From CAYNXB01 sp964401045 (GTDB lineage Bacteria; Pseudomonadota; Alphaproteobacteria; Sphingomonadales; Sphingomonadaceae), in contig CAYNXB010000016.1 in the NCBI GenBank assembly GCA_964401045.1, forward strand, positions 1 through 42,812: a DNA stretch of 42,812 nucleotides. Direction: 5' to 3'. Positions 34,166 through 42,458 of this stretch are shown here, piece after piece; position 1 is the first letter of the stretch, and every line of letters begins with the position of its first letter. A program made the translations under genes and the position numbers. Under the pieces are notes generated by a model. The model saw only the letters and a list, made by a program, of their open reading frames with translations, was not told the origin of the DNA and did no database searches.

Positions 34166-35614
34166 TTAAGCGTTCGCTCCCTCGCGCGCAAGCGGCACCA
34201 GTTTCCCGGGATTGAGTAATCCGTGCGGATCGAGCGCCTGTTTGACCGCGCGCATCAGCCCTAGCGCCACCGGGTCCCCAAGGCGGGCGAGATCGTCCCG
34301 CTTGAGCTGGCCGATGCCGTGCTCGGCGCTGATCGAACCGTGCCATTTCGTGACGAGATCATAGACCTGTGCGCTGATTTGCTTGCCGTCGCCCTCTTGC
34401 CAGGTGCGGGGATCGGCGCCGGGCGGCGCGATAACGTGAAAGTGGACGTTGCCGTCACCCAGATGGCCGAACGCGACTGCCTCGGTGCCCGGCCAGGCCG
34501 CCTCGATCAGCGGAACCGCTTCGTCGACGAACTCCGGCATCTGCTCCACCGCGACCGAGATATCGTGCTGCACCGCCGGTCCCTTGGCGCGCTCAGCCGG
34601 GGCGATCTCGTCACGCAGGAGCCAGAAGGCTTCCGCCTGCGCCTCGTTCGAGGAGATCACCGCGTCTTCCACCAGGCCCGCCTCCCACGCCGAGGCCAGC
34701 AGTTCTTCCGCCAGCGCGCCGAGGCGATCCGCACCCGCCCGATCCGCCACCAGTTCGATCAACGCGTGCCAGGCATGCTTTCCTGCCAGTGGCTGGCGCG
34801 CGCCCGAAGCATGGGCAACAACATCGTCGAGCGTTGTTTGCGCGAGCACTTCGAAACCCTCGAGCGCATCGCCCGCAACAGCCTGGCAATGCAGCAGCAG
34901 CGCACGCGCGCCTTCGAGCGAAGGCACGCCGGCCCACAGCACGGCGCGATCGACGATCGCCGGAATGAGTCTCAGAGTGGCTGCGGTCACGATGCCGAGC
35001 GTCCCTTCCGATCCGATCAGCAACTGCTTGAGGTCGAACCCGCGGTTGTCCTTCTTGAGCGCGGTCAGGCTATCGAACACGCTGCCGTCCGCCATCACCG
35101 CCTCGATGCCCAGCACTTGCGCGCGCATCGATCCGTGGCGCAGCACCTGCGTGCCGCCGGCGTTGGTCGAGATCAGCCCGCCGATCGTCGCCGAGCCCTT
35201 GCCGCCGAGCGTGAGGGGGAAGCGCAGGCCCTGCGCCTCCGCCGCTTCGTGGAAGGTCTGGAGGATCACTCCGGCCTCGCACACCGCTTGCCGGGCCTGC
35301 ACGTCGAGCGAACGAATCGCGTTCATCCGGCGCAGCGAGAGCAGGATCGCCTCGCCGCTGTCGTCGGGAGTCGCGCCGCCGCACATGCCGCTGTTGCCGC
35401 CCTGGGGAACGATGGCAACGCCATGCTCGCCGCACAGGCGAACGAGCGCCGCCACTTCCGCGGTCGAGGTGGGGGAGGCGAGGGCGAGCGCGGCGCCGGT
35501 GAAGCGCCCGCGCCAGTCGGTCAGCCACGGCTCCATCAGATCGGCGTCGCGAGTGAACCCGCGCGGGCCGAGCATGGCGGCGGCGGCAGCGATAAAGGCA
35601 GTCCGGTCTTCCAT
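34166..35614 (-). CDS. FAD-linked 2-hydroxyacid oxidase/dehydrogenase (GlcD/D-2-hydroxyglutarate dehydrogenase type)
   Basis: A 482-residue flavoprotein of the VAO/PCMH family. The FAD-binding half has VPQGGNSGMCGGATPD, STNAGGTQVLRHGSMRAQVL and GSEGTLGIVTAATLRLIP. The C-terminal FAD-oxidase half has GHLGDGNVHFHVIAP and ISAEHGIGQLKRDDL, where metal and substrate acid groups bind. Members oxidise D-lactate, glycolate or D-2-hydroxyglutarate. Without GlcE/GlcF partners nearby, D-lactate or D-2-hydroxyglutarate is more likely than glycolate (inference). I chose the ATG at 35612-35614, which places the first domain at the expected distance; a longer frame to 35701 is unsupported. Confidence 0.87.
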   Translation of the reverse strand: MEDRTAFIAAAAAMLGPRGFTRDADLMEPWLTDWRGRFTGAALALASPTSTAEVAALVRLCGEHGVAIVPQGGNSGMCGGATPDDSGEAILLSLRRMNAIRSLDVQARQAVCEAGVILQTFHEAAEAQGLRFPLTLGGKGSATIGGLISTNAGGTQVLRHGSMRAQVLGIEAVMADGSVFDSLTALKKDNRGFDLKQLLIGSEGTLGIVTAATLRLIPAIVDRAVLWAGVPSLEGARALLLHCQAVAGDALEGFEVLAQTTLDDVVAHASGARQPLAGKHAWHALIELVADRAGADRLGALAEELLASAWEAGLVEDAVISSNEAQAEAFWLLRDEIAPAERAKGPAVQHDISVAVEQMPEFVDEAVPLIEAAWPGTEAVAFGHLGDGNVHFHVIAPPGADPRTWQEGDGKQISAQVYDLVTKWHGSISAEHGIGQLKRDDLARLGDPVALGLMRAVKQALDPHGLLNPGKLVPLAREGANA

Positions 35615-35768
35615 CGGCGGCGATATGGCACCCCCTCGGGCCTTATGCCAGCCACCGGCGAGGCTTGCATGGCCCCATCCCCGAGTTAAGCCGGTATTCA
35701 AACACCATGGCTAAGGAGCGGGTTCGCCTTGATACCGCAATGAGGTCGCCGGAACAGTCGAACCGAGC

Positions 35769-36320
35769 ATGAACGGTCCTGCCATTCTCCTGGCCAGCCT
35801 CGCGCTGGTGCTGCCCGCTGGCGTCGGTAACGGCGCACCGGCGAAGGACGTGTGGCATGCGGGCGCCGGGCCGACGAGCAGCCGCAACGAGCCCTCGTTC
35901 GCGAATCTCCTGCAACGCTACGAGCCGGAGGTGCGCAACCAGGTGCGCATCGAGCAACGCGTGATCATTCGCGTCGCGCCGGCGCGACGGGTGCGGCAGG
36001 ACCTGATCGCCAACCTCCCGCCGGGCACCAAGGTCACCATGCATTACCGCGAACGGCCGATGAAGCGCTGCGTCGAAATGGCGAACATCGCCGGCGTGCA
36101 AAGCGGCCCGGAGAACCGGCTGATTCTGTTCATGCGCGATCGCCACATCGTCAGCGCCGCGTTGGAAAAGGCGTGCAGCGCGCGCGACTTCTATTCGGGC
36201 TTCTACGTCGAGCGGAGCGAGGACGGGCTGCTGTGCAGCGGCCGCGATACGCTACAATCGCGCACCGGCGCATCCTGCGGGGTTCGGCGGCTGGCCCACC
36301 TGGTGGCCCTGAAGGAATGA
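35769..36320 (+). CDS. Secreted protein of unknown function
   Basis: A 183-residue protein I do not recognise. Residues 1-23 resemble a signal peptide (AILLASLALVLPAGVGNGA). The mature part has VRNQVRIEQRVIIRVAPARR, a KCxxM-like segment (MKRCVEMANIAGVQSG) and LILFMRDRHIVSAALEKACS. Further cysteines lie in DGLLCSGRD and GASCGVRR, giving four that could form two disulfides. Basic and compact, it is probably periplasmic. It lies alone between the divergent oxidase gene and the helicase gene on its own strand. Coding quality looks good and the GC pattern matches the neighbours. Confidence 0.68.
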   Translation: MNGPAILLASLALVLPAGVGNGAPAKDVWHAGAGPTSSRNEPSFANLLQRYEPEVRNQVRIEQRVIIRVAPARRVRQDLIANLPPGTKVTMHYRERPMKRCVEMANIAGVQSGPENRLILFMRDRHIVSAALEKACSARDFYSGFYVERSEDGLLCSGRDTLQSRTGASCGVRRLAHLVALKE

Positions 36321-36349
36321 TCCGCCGAGGCCTTCGCCCTCGTAAATTC

Positions 36350-36378
36350 TTGACTTCGCGAGCCTCCTCCGCATAGGG
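36350..36378 (+). promoter_or_regulatory. Probable promoter of the DEAD-box helicase gene
   Basis: TTGACT (36350-36355) and ATAGGG (36373-36378) are 17 bases apart in the gap before the helicase. The predicted leader is about 78 bases, GC-rich and able to form short hairpins. Confidence 0.45.
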
Positions 36379-36461
36379 CGCCCTCGATCAAGCGGGGCGG
36401 CTTTTCGCTCCGCCGCGTGTCGCCTTTCGGCGCATGTCAGGTCCGGAACCTTACGACGCCT

Positions 36462-37880
36462 ATGAAATTCGCCGATCTCGGCCTGTCAGACGAATTGCTG
36501 CGCTCGGTCCTTGCGGCCGGGTACGACGAGCCGACCCCGATCCAGGCGCAGGCAATCCCTTCGGTGCTGATGATGAAGGACATCATCGGCATCGCCCAGA
36601 CCGGCACCGGCAAGACCGCGAGTTTCGTGCTGCCGATGATCGACATCCTGTCGCACGGCCGCCGCCGCGCGCGCATGCCGCGTTCGCTGATCCTCGAGCC
36701 GACCCGCGAGCTCGCCGCCCAGGTGGCGGAGAACTTCGAGAAGTACGGCAAGAACCACGACCTGAAGATGGCGCTGCTGATCGGCGGCGTGCAGATGGGC
36801 GACCAGGTCAAGGCGCTCGGGGCGGGCGTCGATGTGCTGATCGCTACCCCCGGGCGGCTGATGGACCTGTTCGACCGCGGCAAGATCCTCCTCACCGGGT
36901 GCGACCTGCTGGTGATCGACGAGGCGGACCGCATGCTCGACATGGGGTTCATCCCCGATATCGAGACGATCTGCACCAAGCTGCCCGCCAACCGGCAGAC
37001 GCTGCTGTTTTCGGCGACCATGCCGCCGCCGATCAAGAAGCTCGCCGACAAGTTCCTGAACAATCCCAAGACGATCGAGGTGGCCCGTCCGGCGACGGCG
37101 AACATCAACATCGTCCAGTTCAAGGTCAAGGTCGGCCAGCGCGACAAGCGCGACAAGCTGCGTGAGCTGATCAAGGTCGATAAAGTCGCCACCGCGATCA
37201 TCTTCGCGAACCGCAAGACCACGGTGCGCGACCTGGCCAAGAGCCTGAAGCGCGACTTCAAGGTGGGCGAAATCCATGGCGACATGGACCAGTCCTCGCG
37301 CATCGCCGAACTCGACCGGTTCAAGAAGGGCGAAATCAACATCCTGTGCGCGAGCGACGTCGCGGCCCGCGGGCTGGACGTCAAAGGCGTGAGCCACGTG
37401 TTCAACTTCGACACGCCCTGGCACCCGGACGATTACATCCACCGCATCGGCCGCACCGGCCGCGCGGGCGCCACCGGCCGCGCGTTCACCTTCGTGACGC
37501 CCGAGGATGCCGAGGCGATCGCAAATATCGAGAAGCTCACCGGCCTGGCGATCCCGACCTGGGATGGCGGCGCCCCGGCCAAGGACGAACCTGCGCGCGC
37601 ACGCGACGATGCCGAGCGCGAGGATGCCGAGCGCGAGGAACCGCGCGATAGCAACCGCCGCGGCCGGGGCCGCCGCGATCGCGATGACGGCCCGCGCCAG
37701 GAAGATCGCCCGCGCCGGCAGGAGCCGCGTCGCGAAGAACCGCGTCGCGAAGAACCGCGCGAGGAACGGCCCGCCCGCGCCGCCGCCAAGCCTGCCCGCA
37801 AACCCGCACCGGTGGAGCCCGAAGCCGAGCAGGGCTGGAACGGGCCGGTGCCGTCATTCCTCGGTTTCTCGGCGGATTAA
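36462..37880 (+). CDS. DEAD-box ATP-dependent RNA helicase (RhlE-like)
   Basis: A 472-residue RNA helicase. All core motifs are present: the Q-motif (PTPIQAQAIP), Walker A AQTGTGKT (45-52), PTRELAAQ, the DEAD box (153-156 in VIDEADRMLDMGF), LLFSATMP, ARGLDVKG and HRIGRTGRAG. The helicase core ends near residue 365. The tail is highly charged, with two in-frame 15-bp tandem repeats (DAERE twice and PRREE twice) and many Arg and Glu, then a conserved-looking end GWNGPVPSFLGFSAD. RhlE-type enzymes act in ribosome assembly and RNA decay at low temperature. I chose the ATG at 36462, which begins the standard MKFADLGLS N-terminus. Confidence 0.93.
   Translation: MKFADLGLSDELLRSVLAAGYDEPTPIQAQAIPSVLMMKDIIGIAQTGTGKTASFVLPMIDILSHGRRRARMPRSLILEPTRELAAQVAENFEKYGKNHDLKMALLIGGVQMGDQVKALGAGVDVLIATPGRLMDLFDRGKILLTGCDLLVIDEADRMLDMGFIPDIETICTKLPANRQTLLFSATMPPPIKKLADKFLNNPKTIEVARPATANINIVQFKVKVGQRDKRDKLRELIKVDKVATAIIFANRKTTVRDLAKSLKRDFKVGEIHGDMDQSSRIAELDRFKKGEINILCASDVAARGLDVKGVSHVFNFDTPWHPDDYIHRIGRTGRAGATGRAFTFVTPEDAEAIANIEKLTGLAIPTWDGGAPAKDEPARARDDAEREDAEREEPRDSNRRGRGRRDRDDGPRQEDRPRRQEPRREEPRREEPREERPARAAAKPARKPAPVEPEAEQGWNGPVPSFLGFSAD
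37608..37754 (+). repeat. Short tandem repeats in the helicase tail
   Basis: Two 15-bp direct repeats lie inside the coding region: GATGCCGAGCGCGAG at 37608-37622 and 37623-37637, and CCGCGTCGCGAAGAA at 37725-37739 and 37740-37754. Both keep the frame, so copy-number change would lengthen or shorten the charged tail by five residues. Confidence 0.85.
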
Positions 37881-37897
37881 GCCGTATTTCCCGCGCG

Positions 37898-38995
37898 ATG
37901 AAGATCAATATTCTCGATCCGGGGCTGAAAGGCAAAGCCGGTCATCATTACGACTTTGACCGAAAACTGGCGCGGTATCTCGTTGATGCGGGCCATGACG
38001 TGCACGTCTACGGTCACGTCGCAGTGGACCCCGAGATTGCCGAGCGGATCGGATCGGGGGCGGCAGTTTCGCGGCTGTTCCGTGCGTTTCCCTATGACCC
38101 GTCGGAAGGCGTCGACTATTACGCGGGCGAACTGGTTCAGTTCGAGCTGCAATCGTCGGTCCTGGCGGAGGATCTGAAAGCGGTTCGCAACGCAGACTTG
38201 TGGATCTGGCCATCGATGCGAGCGCAGCATTTGAACGCGTGCGTCCGCGGCGGAGTGAAGGTGCCGATCGTTGGCTGCGTTCACGAGGATCCCGGTATCG
38301 ATGTACGTTCCGTCGACGCGATGGTGTGGCGGCTGGCGCTGTTGTGGGCGCACCACACTGGACTGCGCCATACGATCGGGGCGGTCGAACCCGAACTGCG
38401 CCACCGATTCATGTCGATCTTGCCTGAGGCCCGTTTCGCGTTGTTTCCCCATCCCTACGACGGCCCGCCAATCGACCAGCCCAAAAGCGAATTGAAGCGG
38501 ATCGGCTTCTTCGGTCAGCAACGTGCTGAGAAGGGCACCAGGCTGATGAGCCGTCTGTTCGACCGGCTACTTCCGGACGGCTATGAAATCGTTTTCCAGG
38601 ACAGCGCCGGGGTTCCGAAGCAGCTGGAACATCCCCAGATCACTGCGCTCGATTTCGTCGATGACATGACCAGCTACCTGCGCGACTGCGATCTGGTGGT
38701 GCTCCCGTATGACGTTGCCGCATATCGCATAAGGGGTTCCGGCATGCTGACCGCGTGCCTTTCGCTCGGCGTGCCGGTGGTGGGGCCGTTCGGAACCATT
38801 CCGGGGCATACCATCGAACAGTTCAACGTGGGGCCGCTATTCACCCAGACCCGATCCGAGGCGATCTACGCCGCCATCAAGGTCGCCGATCAGAATTACG
38901 AACGATATGCGGCCAATGCGTTCCGGGCGGCACACCATTGGAGCAAGCGCCACGGCGTCGCCCGTTATGCGGAGGCTCTCCTCGCCTTCGCTTGA
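37898..38995 (+). CDS. GT-B-fold glycosyltransferase-like protein
   Basis: A 365-residue protein resembling family GT4-type glycosyltransferases. The N-terminal domain begins MKINILDPGLKGKAGHHYDF, a typical glycine-rich opening. The C-terminal domain has RIGFFGQQRAEKGTRLMSRL, ALDFVDDMTSYLRDCDLVVL and GMLTACLSLGVPVVGPFGTI, which match the nucleotide-sugar binding half. The usual ExxxxxxxE pair is not clean, so activity is not certain. It starts 17 bases after the helicase stop with no clear ribosome site and ends six bases before the end of convergent uvrD. No other polysaccharide genes are nearby, so the acceptor is unknown. Confidence 0.72.
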   Translation: MKINILDPGLKGKAGHHYDFDRKLARYLVDAGHDVHVYGHVAVDPEIAERIGSGAAVSRLFRAFPYDPSEGVDYYAGELVQFELQSSVLAEDLKAVRNADLWIWPSMRAQHLNACVRGGVKVPIVGCVHEDPGIDVRSVDAMVWRLALLWAHHTGLRHTIGAVEPELRHRFMSILPEARFALFPHPYDGPPIDQPKSELKRIGFFGQQRAEKGTRLMSRLFDRLLPDGYEIVFQDSAGVPKQLEHPQITALDFVDDMTSYLRDCDLVVLPYDVAAYRIRGSGMLTACLSLGVPVVGPFGTIPGHTIEQFNVGPLFTQTRSEAIYAAIKVADQNYERYAANAFRAAHHWSKRHGVARYAEALLAFA

Positions 38996-39001
38996 CGCAG
39001 C

Positions 39002-41374
39002 TCAGCCAGCCGGCTGCACGAAGCTGTCGATCACCTTTTTGCGGCCGCTGGTCTCGAACTCGATCTCGAGCTTGTTGCCTTCCTGGCCGATCACTTCGCC
39101 GTAACCGAACTTGTCGTGGAACACGCGCGCGCCGATGGTGACGTCGCCGCGCGGCTTGGCGGCGAAGCTCGCGGCGCTGCGCCCGGGTTCCTGCAGGCGC
39201 CTGGGCACTGGATCGTAGGTCGTCGCCAGCGCCCGCTGCCAGCCGGGGCCGCGCGCCCGCGAGCGGTCCGGGCGGCTGGTGCTGACGTGGGCGAACGGGT
39301 CTTCCTGCTCGCTCCAGTTGGCGCGCCAGAGGGACTGGCCGCCGGTCATCGTCGTTTCCGACACGATGTGCGCTTCGGGCAGCTCGGCGATGAAGCGTGA
39401 GGGGATCGAGCTGGTCCAGGTGCCGTAGATGCGTCGGTTCGCGGCATGGAGAATGGTGCAGCGCCGCCGCGCGCGCGTGATCGCGACATAGGCGAGCCGC
39501 CGCTCCTCCTCGAGGCTGGCGAGCCCGCCTTCGTCGAGCGCGCGCTGCGAGGGAAACACGCCTTCCTCCCATCCGGGCAGGAACACGTTGTCGAACTCGA
39601 GGCCCTTGGCGGCGTGCATGGTCATGATGGTGACTTTCTCGCCGTCGTCAGCCGCATCGTTATCCATCACCAGGCTGACGTGCTCGAGGAAGTCGCCGAG
39701 GGTCGGGTATTCCTCCATCGCCCGCGCAAGCTCGGTCAGGTTGTCCTGGCGCCCGGCGGCTTCGGCGCTGCGCTCGGCTGCGAGCATCGCGGTGTAGCCT
39801 GACTCTTCGAGCACTGTGCGCAGCAGCTCGGATGGAACCACCTGCTCGGCCAGTTCCTGCCAGCGCAGGAACTGCGCCATCAGCGCGGCGATCGTCTTGC
39901 CCGCGCGCGGCGGCAGCTCGTCGGTATCGGCGAGCTGAAGCGAGGCAGCGGCGAGCGGCAGGCCCGCCCGGCGCGCGTGGCGATGCATTGCCTCGAGAGC
40001 CTTGGCCCCGAGCCCGCGCTTGGGCTGGTTGTGGATGCGCTCGAATGCGAGATCGTCGGCGGGCTGGGCGATCACCCGCAGATAGGCGAGCGCGTCGCGG
40101 ATCTCGGCGCGCTCGTAGAACCGGAAGCCGCCGACAATGCGGTAGTTGAGGCCGATCTGGATGAAGCGGTCCTCGAACTCGCGCGTCTGGTATTGGGCGC
40201 GGACCAGTATCGCGACCCGGTCGAGCGGGGCGCCTTCGCGTTCGAGCCGTTCGATCTCCTCTCCCACGCGGCGCGCTTCCTCGGGCGCGTCCCACACGCC
40301 GATCACGCGCACCTTTTCACCGCCGTTGGCCTCGGTCCACAGCGTCTTGCCCAGGCGCTGGCTGTTGGCGGAAATGAGGCCCGATGCGGCGGCAAGGATG
40401 TCGGGCGTGGAACGATAGTTCTGCTCCAGCCGGATCACCTTGGCGCCCGGAAAGTCCTTCTCGAAGCGCAGGATGTTGGCAACCTCGGCCCCGCGCCAGG
40501 AGTAGATCGACTGGTCGTCATCGCCCACGACGCAGATGTTCTTGCGCTCCTGCGCGAGCAGCCGCAGCCACAAGTACTGCACCGAGTTGGTGTCCTGATA
40601 CTCGTCCACGAGGATGAACTTGAAGCGCTGCTGGTATTGCCCGAGCACCTCGCGGTGACGGCGGAAGATGTTCAGCATGTGCAGCATCAGGTCGCCGAAG
40701 TCGCACGCATTCAGGGCCTTCAGCCGTGCCTGGTAGAGACCATAGAACTGCTGCCCTTTGCCGTTGGCAAAGCTTTCATTCTCGAGCGCATCGAGATCCT
40801 CGGGATTGAGCCCGCGGTTCTTCCACCGGTCGATCAGCCCGGCAAGCTGGCGCGCGGGCCAGCGTTTCTCATCCAGGTTTTCGGCGACGATCAGCTGCTT
40901 GAGCAGCCGAATCTGGTCGTCGGTGTCGATGATCGTGTAATTCGGCTGCAGTCCGACCAGCTCCGCATGTCGGCGCAGCATCCGGGCGCAGATCGAATGG
41001 AACGTGCCGAGCCACGGCATGCCCTCCACCGCGTCACCGATCAGCCGGTGGACGCGCTCACGCATCTCGCGCGCAGCTCTGTTGGTGAAGGTGACGCACA
41101 GGATCTCGCTGGGCCACGCGCGGCGTGTGCGGATCAGATAGGCCAGGCGCGCGGTAAGCGCAGCGGTCTTTCCAGTTCCGGCCCCGGCCAGCATCAGCAC
41201 CGGCCCATCGGTGGTCAGGACCGCCTCGCGCTGCGGCGGATTCAGCCCGTCGAGCCAGGCAACGTCGGCATTGGCGGGGGGCGCAGGGGCAGGGGCGGGA
41301 AGGTCCGGCACAGGTGAACAGCTAGGGAACACCGGGCGTGCGCGCAACCCCGGCCGGCGGCGGCGGCGGAACAT
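39002..41374 (-). CDS. uvrD: UvrD/PcrA-type ATP-dependent DNA helicase
   Basis: A 790-residue superfamily 1A helicase for nucleotide-excision and mismatch repair and for clearing RecA filaments. Motifs run in order: LNPPQREAVL, Walker A AGAGTGKT, FTNRAAREMRERV, motif II VDEYQDTN, GDDDQSIYSWRGAEV, LEQNYRST, TMHAAKGLEFDNVFLPG and VAITRARRR. The C-terminal domain (VTIGARVFHDKFGYGEVIGQ) is the PcrA/UvrD Tudor-like tail that contacts RNA polymerase. The start is uncertain. An ATG at 41372-41374 has a weak AAGAG site, and a GTG at 41309-41311 would give 769 residues and fits typical homologues better. Confidence 0.93.
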   Translation of the reverse strand: MFRRRRRPGLRARPVFPSCSPVPDLPAPAPAPPANADVAWLDGLNPPQREAVLTTDGPVLMLAGAGTGKTAALTARLAYLIRTRRAWPSEILCVTFTNRAAREMRERVHRLIGDAVEGMPWLGTFHSICARMLRRHAELVGLQPNYTIIDTDDQIRLLKQLIVAENLDEKRWPARQLAGLIDRWKNRGLNPEDLDALENESFANGKGQQFYGLYQARLKALNACDFGDLMLHMLNIFRRHREVLGQYQQRFKFILVDEYQDTNSVQYLWLRLLAQERKNICVVGDDDQSIYSWRGAEVANILRFEKDFPGAKVIRLEQNYRSTPDILAAASGLISANSQRLGKTLWTEANGGEKVRVIGVWDAPEEARRVGEEIERLEREGAPLDRVAILVRAQYQTREFEDRFIQIGLNYRIVGGFRFYERAEIRDALAYLRVIAQPADDLAFERIHNQPKRGLGAKALEAMHRHARRAGLPLAAASLQLADTDELPPRAGKTIAALMAQFLRWQELAEQVVPSELLRTVLEESGYTAMLAAERSAEAAGRQDNLTELARAMEEYPTLGDFLEHVSLVMDNDAADDGEKVTIMTMHAAKGLEFDNVFLPGWEEGVFPSQRALDEGGLASLEEERRLAYVAITRARRRCTILHAANRRIYGTWTSSIPSRFIAELPEAHIVSETTMTGGQSLWRANWSEQEDPFAHVSTSRPDRSRARGPGWQRALATTYDPVPRRLQEPGRSAASFAAKPRGDVTIGARVFHDKFGYGEVIGQEGNKLEIEFETSGRKKVIDSFVQPAG

Positions 41375-41429
41375 AACTCTTGTTGTATCGTAGTGGCGGC
41401 AACGACCAACCAACCGATGGAACAGTCCC

Positions 41430-41858
41430 ATGCGTACGCTCTTGCTTTCAGGTGCCGCCGCACTTTCGCTGGCGGCAATTCCCTTTGCCGTGACCGCCCA
41501 GGACGCCGGCGCAGCCGCGTCGGCTCATACTTCGACAGAGGCGCCGGCCCCCGGCGTGCCCGCCCAAACCGCGAACGAAGCCAATGCGGCGGTTCCGCCG
41601 ACCACTGATACCACCGTTACCACGATCACCTCCGGCGCGGGGCAGCAGGACGTCGTCACCACCACGACCGGCAACGCCGCGCCGCCTCCGGCTTCGGCGC
41701 TGAACAAGGATTATCCGATCTGCCGCGGCGCGGTGCAGGATAGCTGCCAGAACGCGGGCGAGGGCGGTGCGCCCGGCCATTCGCGCGCGCTCGATCACTG
41801 GCCGGGCGCGCCCGCCAGCGAGTTGGACGCTTCGCAGAAGACCAACGCCCAGCCCTGA
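41430..41858 (+). CDS. Secreted low-complexity protein of unknown function
   Basis: A 142-residue protein with a signal peptide (residues 1-23, ending AVTA-QD). The middle is Ala/Pro/Thr-rich (TEAPAPGVPAQTANEANAAV, then TTDTTVTTITSG), typical of a disordered cell-envelope linker. The C-terminal third has two cysteines (YPICRGAVQDSCQNAGEGG) followed by HSRALDHWPGAPASEL, which looks like a small folded or disulfide-linked tip. I do not recognise a family. It is divergent from uvrD and is followed by its own terminator. Confidence 0.7.
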   Translation: MRTLLLSGAAALSLAAIPFAVTAQDAGAAASAHTSTEAPAPGVPAQTANEANAAVPPTTDTTVTTITSGAGQQDVVTTTTGNAAPPPASALNKDYPICRGAVQDSCQNAGEGGAPGHSRALDHWPGAPASELDASQKTNAQP

Positions 41859-41876
41859 GCGGCAGGGAAATTCGAG

Positions 41877-41907
41877 AGGGGCGGCCGGCAATCCGGCCGC
41901 CCTTTTT
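41877..41907 (+). terminator. Intrinsic terminator of the 41430-41858 gene
   Basis: A 10-bp GC stem (41879-41888 with 41893-41902) with CAAT loop is followed by five Ts (41903-41907). It lies 20 bases after the stop and nine bases before the end of convergent rsmD. Confidence 0.87.
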
Positions 41908-41915
41908 CGTGTCGC

Positions 41916-42458
41916 CTATTCGACGCGCAGCAGGTGGATTCGGGCCTTGCCGACATGGCGCGTGGCGTCGAGGGCGAAGCCCTTTACCTCGATCGCTTCG
42001 TCGCGCCCCGTTTCGAGCGCTATCCATGTCGCCGGTCCTGCCCAGCCAAGCCGGGCGAGCTTGTCGAGCGCCACCGCCCCGGCGCCGCTGCCATAAGGCG
42101 GGTCGATCAGGATCAGGTCGAGCGGGGCCTTGGCTGGGCCTAGCGCAAGGGCCGAGCCGGCGCGGACGTCGCACCGTTCCTGCGCCCGCAAGGCCGCGAT
42201 GTTGGCCCTGAGCGCGCGCACCGCGGCCGCATCGTTTTCCGCGAACAGGCAAGTCGCCGCGCCGCGTGACAGCGCTTCGAGGCCGAGCGCGCCCGAGCCG
42301 GCGAACAGGTCCGCCACCGCCAGCCCCTCGAAGCTGCCGAGCCGGCTTGCGAGCATATTGAACAGCGTCTCGCGCGTGCGATCGGCGGTCGGGCGGGTGG
42401 CGAGGCCTTCCGGCGCGCGGAGGGTTCGCCCGCGCCATTCCCCGGAAATGATTCTCAC
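41916..42458 (-). CDS. rsmD: 16S rRNA (guanine966-N2)-methyltransferase RsmD
   Basis: A 180-residue SAM-dependent enzyme that methylates G966 of 16S rRNA during 30S assembly. MRIISGEWRGRTLRAPEG, RPTADRTRETLFNML, the SAM loop DLFAGSGALGLEALSRGA and the catalytic LIDPPYG are all in place. Its ATG at 42456-42458 overlaps the stop of the pseudouridine synthase gene in an ATGA, so the two rRNA modification genes should be translated together. Confidence 0.94.
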   Translation of the reverse strand: MRIISGEWRGRTLRAPEGLATRPTADRTRETLFNMLASRLGSFEGLAVADLFAGSGALGLEALSRGAATCLFAENDAAAVRALRANIAALRAQERCDVRAGSALALGPAKAPLDLILIDPPYGSGAGAVALDKLARLGWAGPATWIALETGRDEAIEVKGFALDATRHVGKARIHLLRVE

